DNA of 64,000 nucleotides from Phycisphaerae bacterium (lineage in GTDB: Bacteria; Planctomycetota; Phycisphaerae; UBA1845), in NCBI GenBank assembly GCA_029260235.1, contig JAJDDP010000014.1, positions 1 through 64,000 on the forward strand, in the 5' to 3' direction. The translations under genes were made by a program, and so were the position numbers. The notes under the pieces were generated by a model. That model had not been told where the DNA came from, made no database searches, and saw nothing but the letters and a program-made list of their open reading frames with translations. Every line of letters starts with the position of its first letter. Position 1 is the stretch's first letter. Positions 54,348-64,000 of this stretch are shown here, piece after piece.

Positions 54348-56813
54348 CTAAGTAGCTACGTGTTCTGCGTCGAGGTCGACGCCGATGTCGGTTGTTGCGT
54401 TAACACCTGCCTCGACAGTTGCCGTTGATTGAATCTCAGAATGCGGACTGCATTGAGAGGCTGTGTTGAGGGCGGAGTTGGTTGTCCCGATTCTCCCAGG
54501 CAGCACTTTGGAGTTGTGTAGGGTTTCGATCCCGAGGGTTTCGAGGATCAGGCCGATGCGCCCGTCGCCCAGGATTGCTGCTCCACTGATGCCTCGTAGT
54601 CTTTCAAATCGCTCTCCCAGTGACTTGATGACCACTTGCTGCTGGCCGATCAGTTCTTCGACTACGATTCCAATCTTGCGGTCGTCACACTGGGCGATCA
54701 CAACCATCGCTTCGCAAGGGTCTATCCGGTCGGTGATGCCAAACATCTGCCCCAGCTGAACTACGGGCACTAGCTCACCGCGAACATTGATTAGTTCGCC
54801 TTTGTGCTGGACCGTGGAAATTTGATCAGGCAGCGGCCTGAGTGATTGTTCTATGCTGATTGTCGGAATGATGAACCTGCTTTGTCCGATACGAACAATC
54901 ATCCCATCGATGATTGCAAGCGTGAGCGGCAGGCGGATGGAGAAAGTACTACCCGAGCCTTTCTCCGAGGTGATGTCGATTCGCCCGCGCAGCTGCTCGA
55001 TATTTCGCTTCACCACGTCCATGCCAACGCCCCGACCTGAAATGTCGGTGATCGTGTCTGCCATGGAGAAACCTGACGCGAAAATCAAATGGTAGGTGGC
55101 TTGTTCGCTGATTTCTTCTTCGGGACCGACCACGCCGCGTTCAACCGCTTTGGCGATGAGTTTTTCTCGATCCAAGCCCTGACCGTCATCCTGGATCTCG
55201 ATGACAATGTTGCCGCCGTGGTGGTATGCACTGAGGTGGACGTTCCCGGTCGGGTTCTTACCCATCTCCTTGCGGTCCTCGGGGTTTTCGATTCCATGGT
55301 CTACGGCATTGCGAATCATATGCACCAGCGGATCACCGATCTGCTGGATCACGTTCTTGTCCAGCTCGGTTTCTTCACCCGTAATGTGCAGCTCGACGTT
55401 CTTGCCCGCTTTGCGGGATACGTCGCGGACCAAACGGGCCATTCGCTGGAATGTCGATCCGATGGGTAGCATGCGCATGCCCATGGCGACTTCCTGGACT
55501 TCACGCACAATCTTGCCAACTTGGTTTACATCTTTGGAGAGAAGGGGGTCGTCGGCGATTTGCGGATTCGTACCCACCAGGGTTTGAGCGATTACCAGCT
55601 CACCCACCATGTCAACGAGTTGGTCGAGTTTCTTGGTATCGATACGAACAGATTGTTCAGCCACCGATACTTGTCCGGCAGCGGCCTGGGTTTGCGGCCT
55701 GATCGCCTGACTCACTTGCTTCGGAGTAACCGCCTTATCCTTGATGAGGATCGCGCCAGTCTTCTCTGTGGTCAGGCCGCTCTTTTGGCGATCCAGCGCA
55801 CAGTCAACGACTGCTTGCGATGCAGATCCTTGTTCGACAAGATTCTCGCCGACTTTGCATGCCCCGCTGCCTGGAATTGCCTTAGCCTGAGTGGTCGGCT
55901 CGATCCGCCCAGCGACCACCGCCCGCAGGTGGCCGATCATATCGACGACTGGAGGTTGAGGCACCATTTCGCCATTTGGATTGGCCATGTAATTTGCTAT
56001 GGCGGAAATCTGACTCTTGAGGATATCCACAACCTCGAAAACAAGATCGATCAATCCGCCCGTAATCTTGCGGTCACCTTTGCGTCCTTGATCGAGTAGG
56101 GTTTCGACTTCATGGGTGACACAGTTGATGTCGCGAAGATTCAGGAACCCGGCCATCCCCTTGATGGTATGGAAAGGCCTGAACAGGTCGTTGATCTTGT
56201 CTCCGTCTTCAGGAGCGCGTTCAACTTCCAGGACGGCTGACTCGATTCCTTCGATGTGCTCGGTCGCTTCTTCAATGAAACCCTGTACGAATTCCGTTTC
56301 ACCGCTGTTGATGAACAGTGGCTCTTGGTCGTAGGGTGGCTCGGTCGGTTCAGCTGGCGGTTCTGGCTGCGTCGATGATTCGGCTGAGGCCGTGTCTGGC
56401 TCGGTCGCCGGCTGCGATGTTTCGGTTGCTGCCAGAGGTTCTGTCTGGGCAGGCCCATCGCTGCTTGGATCCGCCTGGACGGATTCGGCAGAAGGACCAG
56501 ACTTCATCGTCACGGCGTCGGTCCCCAGTTCCTGGATCAGCATATGCACTGATTCGAGGGTCTCGTCCGGGTTCTTGGCTGAGCCCAAGACCAGGGCTTC
56601 TAAATGGGTTGCCAGGGTACGCGCTTTTTCAAACATTTCGGCATTGGCTTGGGTGCTGGCCGGGGACGAAAGGTCGGTTAGCGCCTCGGCCCAGCCGTGC
56701 AGCTTGGCCATGGAAATGAGATCGTCCAAATCAAGGAACACAGCTACTTCTTGCATTTGGGCCAAGAGGGACGAAACGTCTCCGCCGTCTTGTTTTGGAT
56801 TATTGTCGCTCAT
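54348..56813 (-). CDS. cheA: Chemotaxis histidine kinase CheA with MshEN-like insertion
   Basis: Hpt PFHTIKGMAGF, VRIDTKKLDQLVDMVGELVIAQ, DPLVHMIRNAVDHGIE, GRGVGMDVVKRNIEQLRG, C-terminal CheW-like domain. Confidence 0.96.
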   Translation of the reverse strand: MSDNNPKQDGGDVSSLLAQMQEVAVFLDLDDLISMAKLHGWAEALTDLSSPASTQANAEMFEKARTLATHLEALVLGSAKNPDETLESVHMLIQELGTDAVTMKSGPSAESVQADPSSDGPAQTEPLAATETSQPATEPDTASAESSTQPEPPAEPTEPPYDQEPLFINSGETEFVQGFIEEATEHIEGIESAVLEVERAPEDGDKINDLFRPFHTIKGMAGFLNLRDINCVTHEVETLLDQGRKGDRKITGGLIDLVFEVVDILKSQISAIANYMANPNGEMVPQPPVVDMIGHLRAVVAGRIEPTTQAKAIPGSGACKVGENLVEQGSASQAVVDCALDRQKSGLTTEKTGAILIKDKAVTPKQVSQAIRPQTQAAAGQVSVAEQSVRIDTKKLDQLVDMVGELVIAQTLVGTNPQIADDPLLSKDVNQVGKIVREVQEVAMGMRMLPIGSTFQRMARLVRDVSRKAGKNVELHITGEETELDKNVIQQIGDPLVHMIRNAVDHGIENPEDRKEMGKNPTGNVHLSAYHHGGNIVIEIQDDGQGLDREKLIAKAVERGVVGPEEEISEQATYHLIFASGFSMADTITDISGRGVGMDVVKRNIEQLRGRIDITSEKGSGSTFSIRLPLTLAIIDGMIVRIGQSRFIIPTISIEQSLRPLPDQISTVQHKGELINVRGELVPVVQLGQMFGITDRIDPCEAMVVIAQCDDRKIGIVVEELIGQQQVVIKSLGERFERLRGISGAAILGDGRIGLILETLGIETLHNSKVLPGRIGTTNSALNTASQCSPHSEIQSTATVEAGVNATTDIGVDLDAEHVAT

Positions 56814-57433
56814 GGTTCACCACTAGGATTCCTAATGCTGGCAGCTGCGATCCGAATAACCGCAGCGCGGGTCAATCCACAAAATCACTATCCAAGACTA
56901 TTCGGTCCATCTCACAAACTCGATGGGATTGAGGTAGCCGTGGGCATCCACATTCTTTTCACGCACGCTTGGCATTGTTGCGACCGACCGACCGCGCACC
57001 ACGCCTGCCGGACGATTCAAGATCCTCTGCTCGCACCGTCAGGGCGCGCGGTCCCGTCATTCACATCGGATGTCCGCGGGGCCACCTAAAACTCTTAATC
57101 GCCTGCAGCAGTCCGAGCAGCCTTCGGATTTTTCCGTGTCTCAGCCTTCGCACAAGCCAAACCTAGTCCAGCTCTTGCGGGCCGCAGTTGGTTCATAACT
57201 CGAATGGGTATGGGCAGTTAGGGCTACACACTTGATGGGGCGGACTTGAGCGGCAGGTCTAGCAAGCTGGACTGGCTGCCGCTTCAGCCTAGAATGCCAG
57301 CGAGATTATGGGGCCATTAGTTTGAGTCAAGCTGTGGGTTTCTTCGTAATCGAAACGACGAACCAAACTCTAACTCCCGTGTGCCCCCCCGTTGGCATGT
57401 ACTCAGGTCGTCGATCCATGAAGGGCTTCTCTC

Positions 57434-59839
57434 TTGGCTGGGATAGCTTTGCAATTCGTCGTACTGGTTTCGCCCGGATTCGGGTTGGCTTGGTTCCCAG
57501 CCGCAGATGAAGATGTGACCTTCCGCATATATAGTATGGGTAGTCCAGCGCCCGGCTTGCCCGGGACCGATAATCCATCAGGGAATCAGTTGCAGTTTAT
57601 CGGTAGCGAGCTTCTTACGTTCGGTGCTGCGAGCATGGCTTCGGCAAGCCCGGATGGATGGATTCCCGATGGGCAAAACGAAACTGCGGGAAACAATGTC
57701 GCCGCCCAGCTGGATCTTGATGCCGACAACATACCGGATGGCCCTAGACCCCAAGGCCTGCCCTATCGCGTTTTCAATTTCACATCGGATCCGCAGATCC
57801 AAGACCCCGCACAATTTCAAGAGGCGGCCGTTGTTCAAGCATTCTACCTGTGCAATCTCTACCATGACCGCCTGTACCTACTCGGTTTCGACGAGGCTGC
57901 TCACAATTTTCAGCAGGACAATTTTGGTTTGGGTGGGACGGGCGGCGACCGAATCGACGTCGATGTTCAGGATGGTCAGAGCAGCAATGGGGCTATGTTC
58001 GCCACCGGAACGCAAGACGGTTCAGCCGCCCGTTTGCAGCTCTACATCTTCCCGGCAACGGCACCTGATCGCGATGGGGCCTTGGAACGGGATCTGATCT
58101 TCCATGAACTGACCCGCGGTGTAGTAATACGCTTACTGGAGTCTTCCGGTGCCGGCGATCAGCCGCTGGCCTTGGTCGAGGGGTGGGGCGATTTCATGGC
58201 GCTTAGTCTTGAGTTTCCGCCCGGCCTCGACCCCCATGCCTGCTACCCATTCGCGCCCTACGTTGCCCGCCAATTCTGGGTCGGGTATGAGGACAACTAC
58301 TATTTTGGCCTGAGGCGATATCCATACTGCACGGACATGACCAAGAACCCACTCACCTACGCGTTCGTCGATCCCGCACAACTCTCGTTTCCACCTGGTG
58401 TTTCGCGCAATGCCAACATTACTTCTCCGGCAAACGACCCCCAGAATGCCGGCGAAGTGTGGTGTATAACCTTGATGGAGTGTCGGGCTGCTCTGATGGA
58501 TCGGGATGGATTCAGCGGAAACGAGACCATGCTGCAACTGGTCGTCGATGGCATGAAAATATCGCCAAGCAATCCAACGTTCATCGAAGCCCGCGACGCA
58601 ATTCTTACGGCTGACTTGGCAAACAATAGTGGAATCAATGTGGACATCCTCTGGCAAGCGTTCGCCAAGCGTGGCCTGGGAGCGGCGTCCCTTTCTCCGA
58701 GCGTCTCAGCCCAGGGTATCGTTGAGAGTTTCCTCGTGCCCGACTTGCTTCTCTTTGGCTACCCAGAAGGTCTACCCGATGTAGTCGTCCCGGAGCAGGA
58801 GGCTAGCTTGTCGGTAGTGATTCGCCCCGTCGGCAACGCAGCGGTCACCCCGGGCAGCGCCATGCTGCATTACTCCATCGACGGAGGATCGTTCGTTGAG
58901 GTGGCTTTGACCCAGACTGGGCTAGGCAGCTACGAAGCCATGATCCCAGGTCAGCCGTGCGGTTCAAGAATCGACTATTACTTTTCAGTGAGCGATGCCG
59001 TATTGGGGGACATCTCCGATCCAGCCACCGCGCCATCTGAATCGTTTGAAACCGTCTCTGCCATCGAGTCCTTCGTTACCCTGTCAGATGACTTTGAAAC
59101 CGACACGGGCTGGAGCGTTGGCGACGTGGGAGACAGCGCCACAGCCGGGCTCTGGTCGCGGGTGGATCCCGAGCAAACCACACAATCAGGTCAAGATGTT
59201 CAACCCGATGATGACCAGACTCCGTCTCCAGGCGTGGCTTGTTGGGTAACTGATGGCGCTGCGGGCGCTTCAGCTGGTGCAAATGATGTTGATGGAGGCA
59301 GCACCAGCCTCTTGTCGCCTCTCTTTGGCGAGGGCGGATCAGATGCGAAGATTAGCTATTGGCGATGGTATTCAAATTCCGCCGGCGCCAATCCCGGGGA
59401 AGATACGTTGGTCGTCTCCCTTTCCAATGATGGCGGACAGAGCTGGGTGATTGCTGAAGTAGTGGGACCGTCCGGCCCACAAACAGAGGGAGGGTGGTTC
59501 TTGGGTCAGTTTTCGGTGTCGGATTTCATGATCCCCACCTCAAGCATGATGCTCAAGTTCGTTGCCTCCGACCTTAGTGGTGGCTCGTTGGTAGAAGCTG
59601 CAATTGATGATGTCACCGTGACCGTGTTCCGTTGTGATCCGCCACTGCCCGGCGATGCTGACCAGGATGGCGACGTCGATTTGGCTGACCATGCCGCCTT
59701 CGACACGTGCTTGTCAGGGCCTGATACTCTTGCACCGTCAACACCGATTGATTGCGAATCAATCTTCGACTTCGACGCGGACTCTGATGTGGATCTTGAG
59801 GACTGGGCTGCATTCGAGCGAGCACTGAGCATGCCGTGA
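57434..59839 (+). CDS. M36 (fungalysin)-like secreted metallopeptidase homologue with C-terminal dockerin-like repeat
   Basis: NLYHDRLYLLGFDEAAHNFQQDNFG, FHELTRGVVIRLL, LVEGWGDFMALSL; C-terminal GDADQDGDVDLADHAAFDTCLSG; TTG start, uncertain. Confidence 0.8.
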   Translation: MAGIALQFVVLVSPGFGLAWFPAADEDVTFRIYSMGSPAPGLPGTDNPSGNQLQFIGSELLTFGAASMASASPDGWIPDGQNETAGNNVAAQLDLDADNIPDGPRPQGLPYRVFNFTSDPQIQDPAQFQEAAVVQAFYLCNLYHDRLYLLGFDEAAHNFQQDNFGLGGTGGDRIDVDVQDGQSSNGAMFATGTQDGSAARLQLYIFPATAPDRDGALERDLIFHELTRGVVIRLLESSGAGDQPLALVEGWGDFMALSLEFPPGLDPHACYPFAPYVARQFWVGYEDNYYFGLRRYPYCTDMTKNPLTYAFVDPAQLSFPPGVSRNANITSPANDPQNAGEVWCITLMECRAALMDRDGFSGNETMLQLVVDGMKISPSNPTFIEARDAILTADLANNSGINVDILWQAFAKRGLGAASLSPSVSAQGIVESFLVPDLLLFGYPEGLPDVVVPEQEASLSVVIRPVGNAAVTPGSAMLHYSIDGGSFVEVALTQTGLGSYEAMIPGQPCGSRIDYYFSVSDAVLGDISDPATAPSESFETVSAIESFVTLSDDFETDTGWSVGDVGDSATAGLWSRVDPEQTTQSGQDVQPDDDQTPSPGVACWVTDGAAGASAGANDVDGGSTSLLSPLFGEGGSDAKISYWRWYSNSAGANPGEDTLVVSLSNDGGQSWVIAEVVGPSGPQTEGGWFLGQFSVSDFMIPTSSMMLKFVASDLSGGSLVEAAIDDVTVTVFRCDPPLPGDADQDGDVDLADHAAFDTCLSGPDTLAPSTPIDCESIFDFDADSDVDLEDWAAFERALSMP

Positions 59840-59879
59840 ATTCAGTTCGTGTCGGTCATGCCCAGCTAAGTGTGGGTGG

Positions 59880-61310
59880 TTATCGCCGCTTTCGGGATTT
59901 TCGCTTGTCGCGTTTGGAGGCTTGGCGTTGTTTTGATTTTGTGGAACCCTTCATGCGAGGCAAGCCGCCGGTCATTGCGGACTGCGACATCTGCGTGCCA
60001 AACTTCATGCGGTCCATCATGCTCATGCCTGCCATCGACTTCATCGCGTCGCGCATCTGGCTAAATGTCTTGACCAGTCCAGACACATCTTGTGGATCGC
60101 AGCCAGCCCCGCGCGAGATGCGTCGGCGCCGGGATGCATCGATGAGGTTGGGGTTTTCTCGCTCTTTGCGGGTCATGGAGTGGATGATGCCCTCCATGCG
60201 GCTCAACTCTCCGTCGTCCATATCCACGTCCCCAAGTTGGCTGCCCAAGCCGGGGATTTTCTTCATGATGCTCTTGATCGACCCCATCTTCTTGATCTTG
60301 CGCATTTGGCCGAGGAAGTCGTCAAGGCTCAAGTTGCCCTTGGCCATCTTGGCTTCGAGTTTCTGGGCTTCCTCTTGATCGAAATGTTCTTGGGCTTGCT
60401 CGACCAGGGTGAGCATGTCGCCCATCCCCAAAATGCGCCCGGCGATGCGATCAGGGTGGAAAGCTTCCAGGGCTTCCATCTTTTCGCCGACGCCGATGAA
60501 CTTGATCGGTTTGCCGGTGATCTTCTTGACCGAGAGGGCAGCACCGCCGCGGGTATCGCTGTCGAATTTGGTGAGGATGATGCCATCGAGTTCGAGACGA
60601 TCATTGAACGCTTTGGCTGACAAGACCGCGTCTTGCCCGGTCATGGCGTCGAGAACCAGGTAGATCTGATGAGGCGTACAAAGCTGAGCGATCTTGGCGA
60701 TCTCAGCCATCATCTCTTCATCGATGGCTAGGCGGCCGGCGGTGTCCAAGATGACTACGTCGCGGTCAGTCTTTCGTGCGTGGGCGATCCCGTTGCGGCA
60801 GACCTTGACGGCGTTCTCGTGCCCGCGCTCCGTATAGACCGCAGCCCCTACTTGCCCAGCCACTACCTCTAATTGGTCGATGGCAGCCGGGCGCTTGAGG
60901 TCAGCCGCGACCAGCAAGGGGCGTTTGGCTTTGCCGATGATCATTCGGGCTAACTTGCCGCAGGTTGTGGTTTTTCCGCTGCCTTGAAGACCGGCCATCA
61001 TTAGCACGGTCGGCCCTGGGGATACATAAGGAATCTGCGGATTCACCGGACCCATGAGCTGCACCAGCTCGTCGTGGACCAGCTTGACCATGAGCTGATC
61101 GGGCTTGAGCGTCTTGATGACCTCCAAGCCGATGGCTTTCTTGTGAATCTCGTCGCAGAAGTCGCGGGCGACATCGAGATGCACATCGGCTTCGAGCAGG
61201 GCGGTGCGGACGGAGCGCATCATCTCCGCAACGTTGTCCTCGGTGATTCGCCCAACCCCGCGGATGCCGCGGAAAGCGTCATTCAGTCGATCTGTAAGCG
61301 ATTCAAACAT
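59880..61310 (-). CDS. ffh: Signal recognition particle protein Ffh
   Basis: GLQGSGKTTTCGKLA, DTAGRLAIDEEMM, TKFDSDTRGGAALS, Met-rich M domain. Confidence 0.98.
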   Translation of the reverse strand: MFESLTDRLNDAFRGIRGVGRITEDNVAEMMRSVRTALLEADVHLDVARDFCDEIHKKAIGLEVIKTLKPDQLMVKLVHDELVQLMGPVNPQIPYVSPGPTVLMMAGLQGSGKTTTCGKLARMIIGKAKRPLLVAADLKRPAAIDQLEVVAGQVGAAVYTERGHENAVKVCRNGIAHARKTDRDVVILDTAGRLAIDEEMMAEIAKIAQLCTPHQIYLVLDAMTGQDAVLSAKAFNDRLELDGIILTKFDSDTRGGAALSVKKITGKPIKFIGVGEKMEALEAFHPDRIAGRILGMGDMLTLVEQAQEHFDQEEAQKLEAKMAKGNLSLDDFLGQMRKIKKMGSIKSIMKKIPGLGSQLGDVDMDDGELSRMEGIIHSMTRKERENPNLIDASRRRRISRGAGCDPQDVSGLVKTFSQMRDAMKSMAGMSMMDRMKFGTQMSQSAMTGGLPRMKGSTKSKQRQASKRDKRKSRKRR

Positions 61311-61893
61311 ATCTAGTGTGTACTCTGTCCTACCCAGGTCGTCATCGAAACCGCCCTTTGTAACGACTAGCCTAGCGAATCGTCAACCGGAGCGGGAATG
61401 CCTGGCCCAATGGGGCTAAGAGGGGGCACAGGGCACGCCCGCTAGGCCAGGTCATCCCCCAAATAGCTCCTGAGTGGGATGAAAACCTGCCATCGCAATC
61501 GGCGGCCTCGACATATCGCGGGTCGCGGCGGGCCCAGCAAGAGTGGATAGAGCGTGAGAAAGTCCTCAGAGCTATTGTCCGCAGATTGTGCAGAATCGCA
61601 CAGGTTGTTGAGAGTGTGGGGGGCTAGGCTCGCTCACAACTTCAGCATTGAGTCTAGCGAATCCAGCCGGTCGAAGCGGTGGCATGCCCTCACCCCAGCA
61701 TTCTAGATGGCGCCGCGGCGAGAATGAGTTGAGTTGGCCGCTGCAGCCAACCTCCCTCGCTGGTCAATTCTTTATGCGGGAACTACACTATCGGTGTGTG
61801 GCGGTGGTGTTAGGCTCGATTCCGCCGTTTCCAGCTTCTTAGCCGATGATGGCTGGCGGCTTCGGGTCGTACGCCCAATGGAGACTCGTTTAA

Positions 61894-63246
61894 ATGGTTC
61901 TCAATGTGTTGCCCAGCGATGGGGAAGAATCTTCCGAAGGCGGATCCGGATCCAGTTCCGAATCCGGGTCCGGTTGTGGCTCCGGCGGCGGCTCTTGCGG
62001 TAATGGCCTGGAGAAGGTCTACCCGAACACAGCCATCCGCTTCGGCGAGATGCGAAGAATCGGCGAGTTCAGCCACCATGCCAAAATGAAATTCACCTGC
62101 GGCGCCAAGGTGGTTATCCAAACGAAGCGCGGGATTGAGATCGGCGAACAAGTCTCCTTGTCGTGCGGCGGGTGCTCGTCTTCGGTGACCCGCGAGCAAA
62201 TTCTGAACTATGTCGCTGCCAGCGGTCCAGACTACTACGAACTGGAATGCGGCCGAATCCTGCGCGAGGCGACGCCCGACGATCTTCGAGAACACGAACG
62301 GATGCAGGGCACTGCCCGCGAAAAGCGGCGGATATGCCAAAATGCAGCCGAGCAGTACGGACTAGCCATGAAAATCGTCCAGTGCGAACCTCTCTTCGGC
62401 GGCGAGCGCATCATTTTCTACTTCACGTCCGAGGGCCGCGTCGATTTCCGGTCATTGGTCAAGGACTTGGCCAAGGAATTCCAAACCCGGATCGAAATGA
62501 GGCAAGTCGGCGCCAGAGATGAAGCACGCCTGGTGGCTGACTTCGAAACCTGCGGGCGGGAATGCTGCTGCAAGAACTTCCTGAAAAACCTGAAGCAGGT
62601 CAGCATGAAGATGGCCAAGCTGCAGAAGGCCACCCTCGATCCATCCAAGGTATCTGGACGGTGCGGCCGGCTAAAGTGCTGCTTGAGGTACGAACACACG
62701 TCCTATGAAGAGTTAGACAAGAAGCTGCCGCGGATGGGCAAGCGGGTGTGGACCGAACACGGCGAGGGCACCGTCGTGGGCAGACAGATTCTGACCCAGC
62801 TACTTCAGGTGGCTGTTAGCGACGGGGGACGATTCGCGGTTGGCATCGAGGAATTGCTACCGCCGGGCACGGCGCCTACGAAGCCCACGCCTGTACCAAC
62901 TCCTCCTCCTGTGAGCCGCGGAACGAAACCCGATGCCAAACCAGACAAACCCGCCAGTACGGACGAAGAGTCTGCTCGGCCAGCCCGGCGGAATCGGCGC
63001 AGGCGTCGCCCTGAGGGCGAGGCGGCCAAGACTGAGCGTCCAGTTCGTCCGGGAGAGGCGCCCCCAGCTACCCCGTCAGTTGAACCAAGAAGTGATGTTG
63101 CTGCCCCTGCGTCAGAGGAGGGACAAAAGAAGAAGCGCCGGCGTCGCCGGAGAAGGCCCAAGCGAAGCGCCGAAGAGGGCAAAGGGCAGTCAAGCGGCGA
63201 TGGGCCGCCGCAGTCCGACAAACCAGGCGAGCAACCCGAAAACTAG
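61894..63246 (+). CDS. RicT/YaaT (PSP1 C-terminal domain) family protein with long Arg/Pro-rich tail
   Basis: GGERIIFYFTSEGRVDFRSLVKDLAKEFQTRIEMRQVGARDEARLVADFETCGRECCCKNFLKNLKQVSMKMAKLQKATLDPSKVSGRCGRLKCCLRYEH. Confidence 0.93.
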   Translation: MVLNVLPSDGEESSEGGSGSSSESGSGCGSGGGSCGNGLEKVYPNTAIRFGEMRRIGEFSHHAKMKFTCGAKVVIQTKRGIEIGEQVSLSCGGCSSSVTREQILNYVAASGPDYYELECGRILREATPDDLREHERMQGTAREKRRICQNAAEQYGLAMKIVQCEPLFGGERIIFYFTSEGRVDFRSLVKDLAKEFQTRIEMRQVGARDEARLVADFETCGRECCCKNFLKNLKQVSMKMAKLQKATLDPSKVSGRCGRLKCCLRYEHTSYEELDKKLPRMGKRVWTEHGEGTVVGRQILTQLLQVAVSDGGRFAVGIEELLPPGTAPTKPTPVPTPPPVSRGTKPDAKPDKPASTDEESARPARRNRRRRRPEGEAAKTERPVRPGEAPPATPSVEPRSDVAAPASEEGQKKKRRRRRRRPKRSAEEGKGQSSGDGPPQSDKPGEQPEN

Positions 63247-63357
63247 CGCTGGGCCGCCTCAGACGTCTATTAATCTAGGCTAACATCTATCCTAAGAGTG
63301 GGCCGATATGCTACAATGGAGCGGGTCAGCAAGAACCGCTTAAAGCCAGGGTCGATC

Positions 63358-63864
63358 ATGGGTCGAAAAGACGACAAGACCGTCGCAGAAGCCGCAAGAA
63401 GCGCAGGCACTTATCCCGAGGAAGCCTACCACTTCGTGCGCGAAGGTCTTAACCATGCCGTTGAGCAAATCCACGGACCGGTGAATCCTGCCCTGATGGC
63501 TCTGACCCAGTTCTTGACGGACAACCAAATTGATCCGGCTGAACTGTACGAGCGAATCGAAGCGGGTTCGATCGATTCAACGTTGGCTGAGGCGATCGAA
63601 GATGCCGGTGGCTATGACAAGCTTAACCGCCACGTAAACGGGCAAGAGTTGTGCTGGGCTTTGCGCGACTTTGCACTCGAACGGTGGGGGACGATGGCTG
63701 ATCTGGTCTTGCGGCGGTGGAAGATTCGAGGCACGCTGGATTTTGGCCGAATTGTGTTCACTCTGATTGAACACGACTTCATGCAAGGTCAGCCGCGTGA
63801 TCGGATTGAGGATTTCAACGCGGTGTACGATTTCTCCGACGCGTTTGAGGTCGTCGAACTATAG
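63358..63864 (+). CDS. Minf_1886-like conserved protein
   Basis: YPEEAYHFVREGLNHAV, VNGQELCWALRDFALERWGTMADLVLRRWKIRGTLDFGRIVFTLIE. Confidence 0.75.
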   Translation: MGRKDDKTVAEAARSAGTYPEEAYHFVREGLNHAVEQIHGPVNPALMALTQFLTDNQIDPAELYERIEAGSIDSTLAEAIEDAGGYDKLNRHVNGQELCWALRDFALERWGTMADLVLRRWKIRGTLDFGRIVFTLIEHDFMQGQPRDRIEDFNAVYDFSDAFEVVEL

Positions 63865-64000
63865 AGCGCGTCCTGCGTTCGTCGATTTCGCCGATTCACA
63901 TCAAGGACACATTGCTGGACGTAGGGCCAGCTCGTGGCTGTATCGCCGTTACATCTGTAGCGAAGAAGGCTAAGGCCACTTCTGTCTGATGAGGCGAGCT

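Noticed and set aside
61311-61893. SRP (4.5S) RNA gene next to ffh
   Set aside because: The conserved GGUC..GGAAGCAGC-type tetraloop region was not found in this gap.

Overview
The window looks like a planctomycete-type (PVC) chromosome segment. Supporting signs are planctomycete zinc-ribbon membrane proteins, paired DUF1800/DUF1501 genes, an ECF sigma factor coupled to a Ser/Thr kinase, dockerin-like and PEP-CTERM secreted proteins, and a palindromic repeat whose chance translation reads 'GTGILPV...HWQDASAT'. Confident housekeeping genes are secDF (fused), uvrB, nrdR, pdxJ, type III glutamine synthetase, ffh, a RicT/PSP1 protein, an ALDH7-like dehydrogenase, and a chemosensory operon on the minus strand (cheA-cheW-cheD-HDOD-cheY-cheX-like-cheR-cheB). 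No rRNA, tRNA, CRISPR or intact mobile element was recognised. The observations most worth following are: (1) a GH10-like protein with Gly at both expected catalytic Glu positions, overlapping a ComEA-like HhH gene; (2) an M36-like secreted protease homologue whose HExxH reads HELTR; (3) a decayed REP-associated (Y1/RAYT) transposase between mgtE and glnN; (4) an in-frame amber codon in mgtE; (5) a kinase reading frame broken twice, once at an A10 tract; (6) several palindromic intergenic repeats; (7) a CheA with an apparent MshEN/T2SSE-N-like insertion; (8) imperfect direct repeats flanking a two-gene cassette. All family calls come from motif recognition by eye, with no database search.
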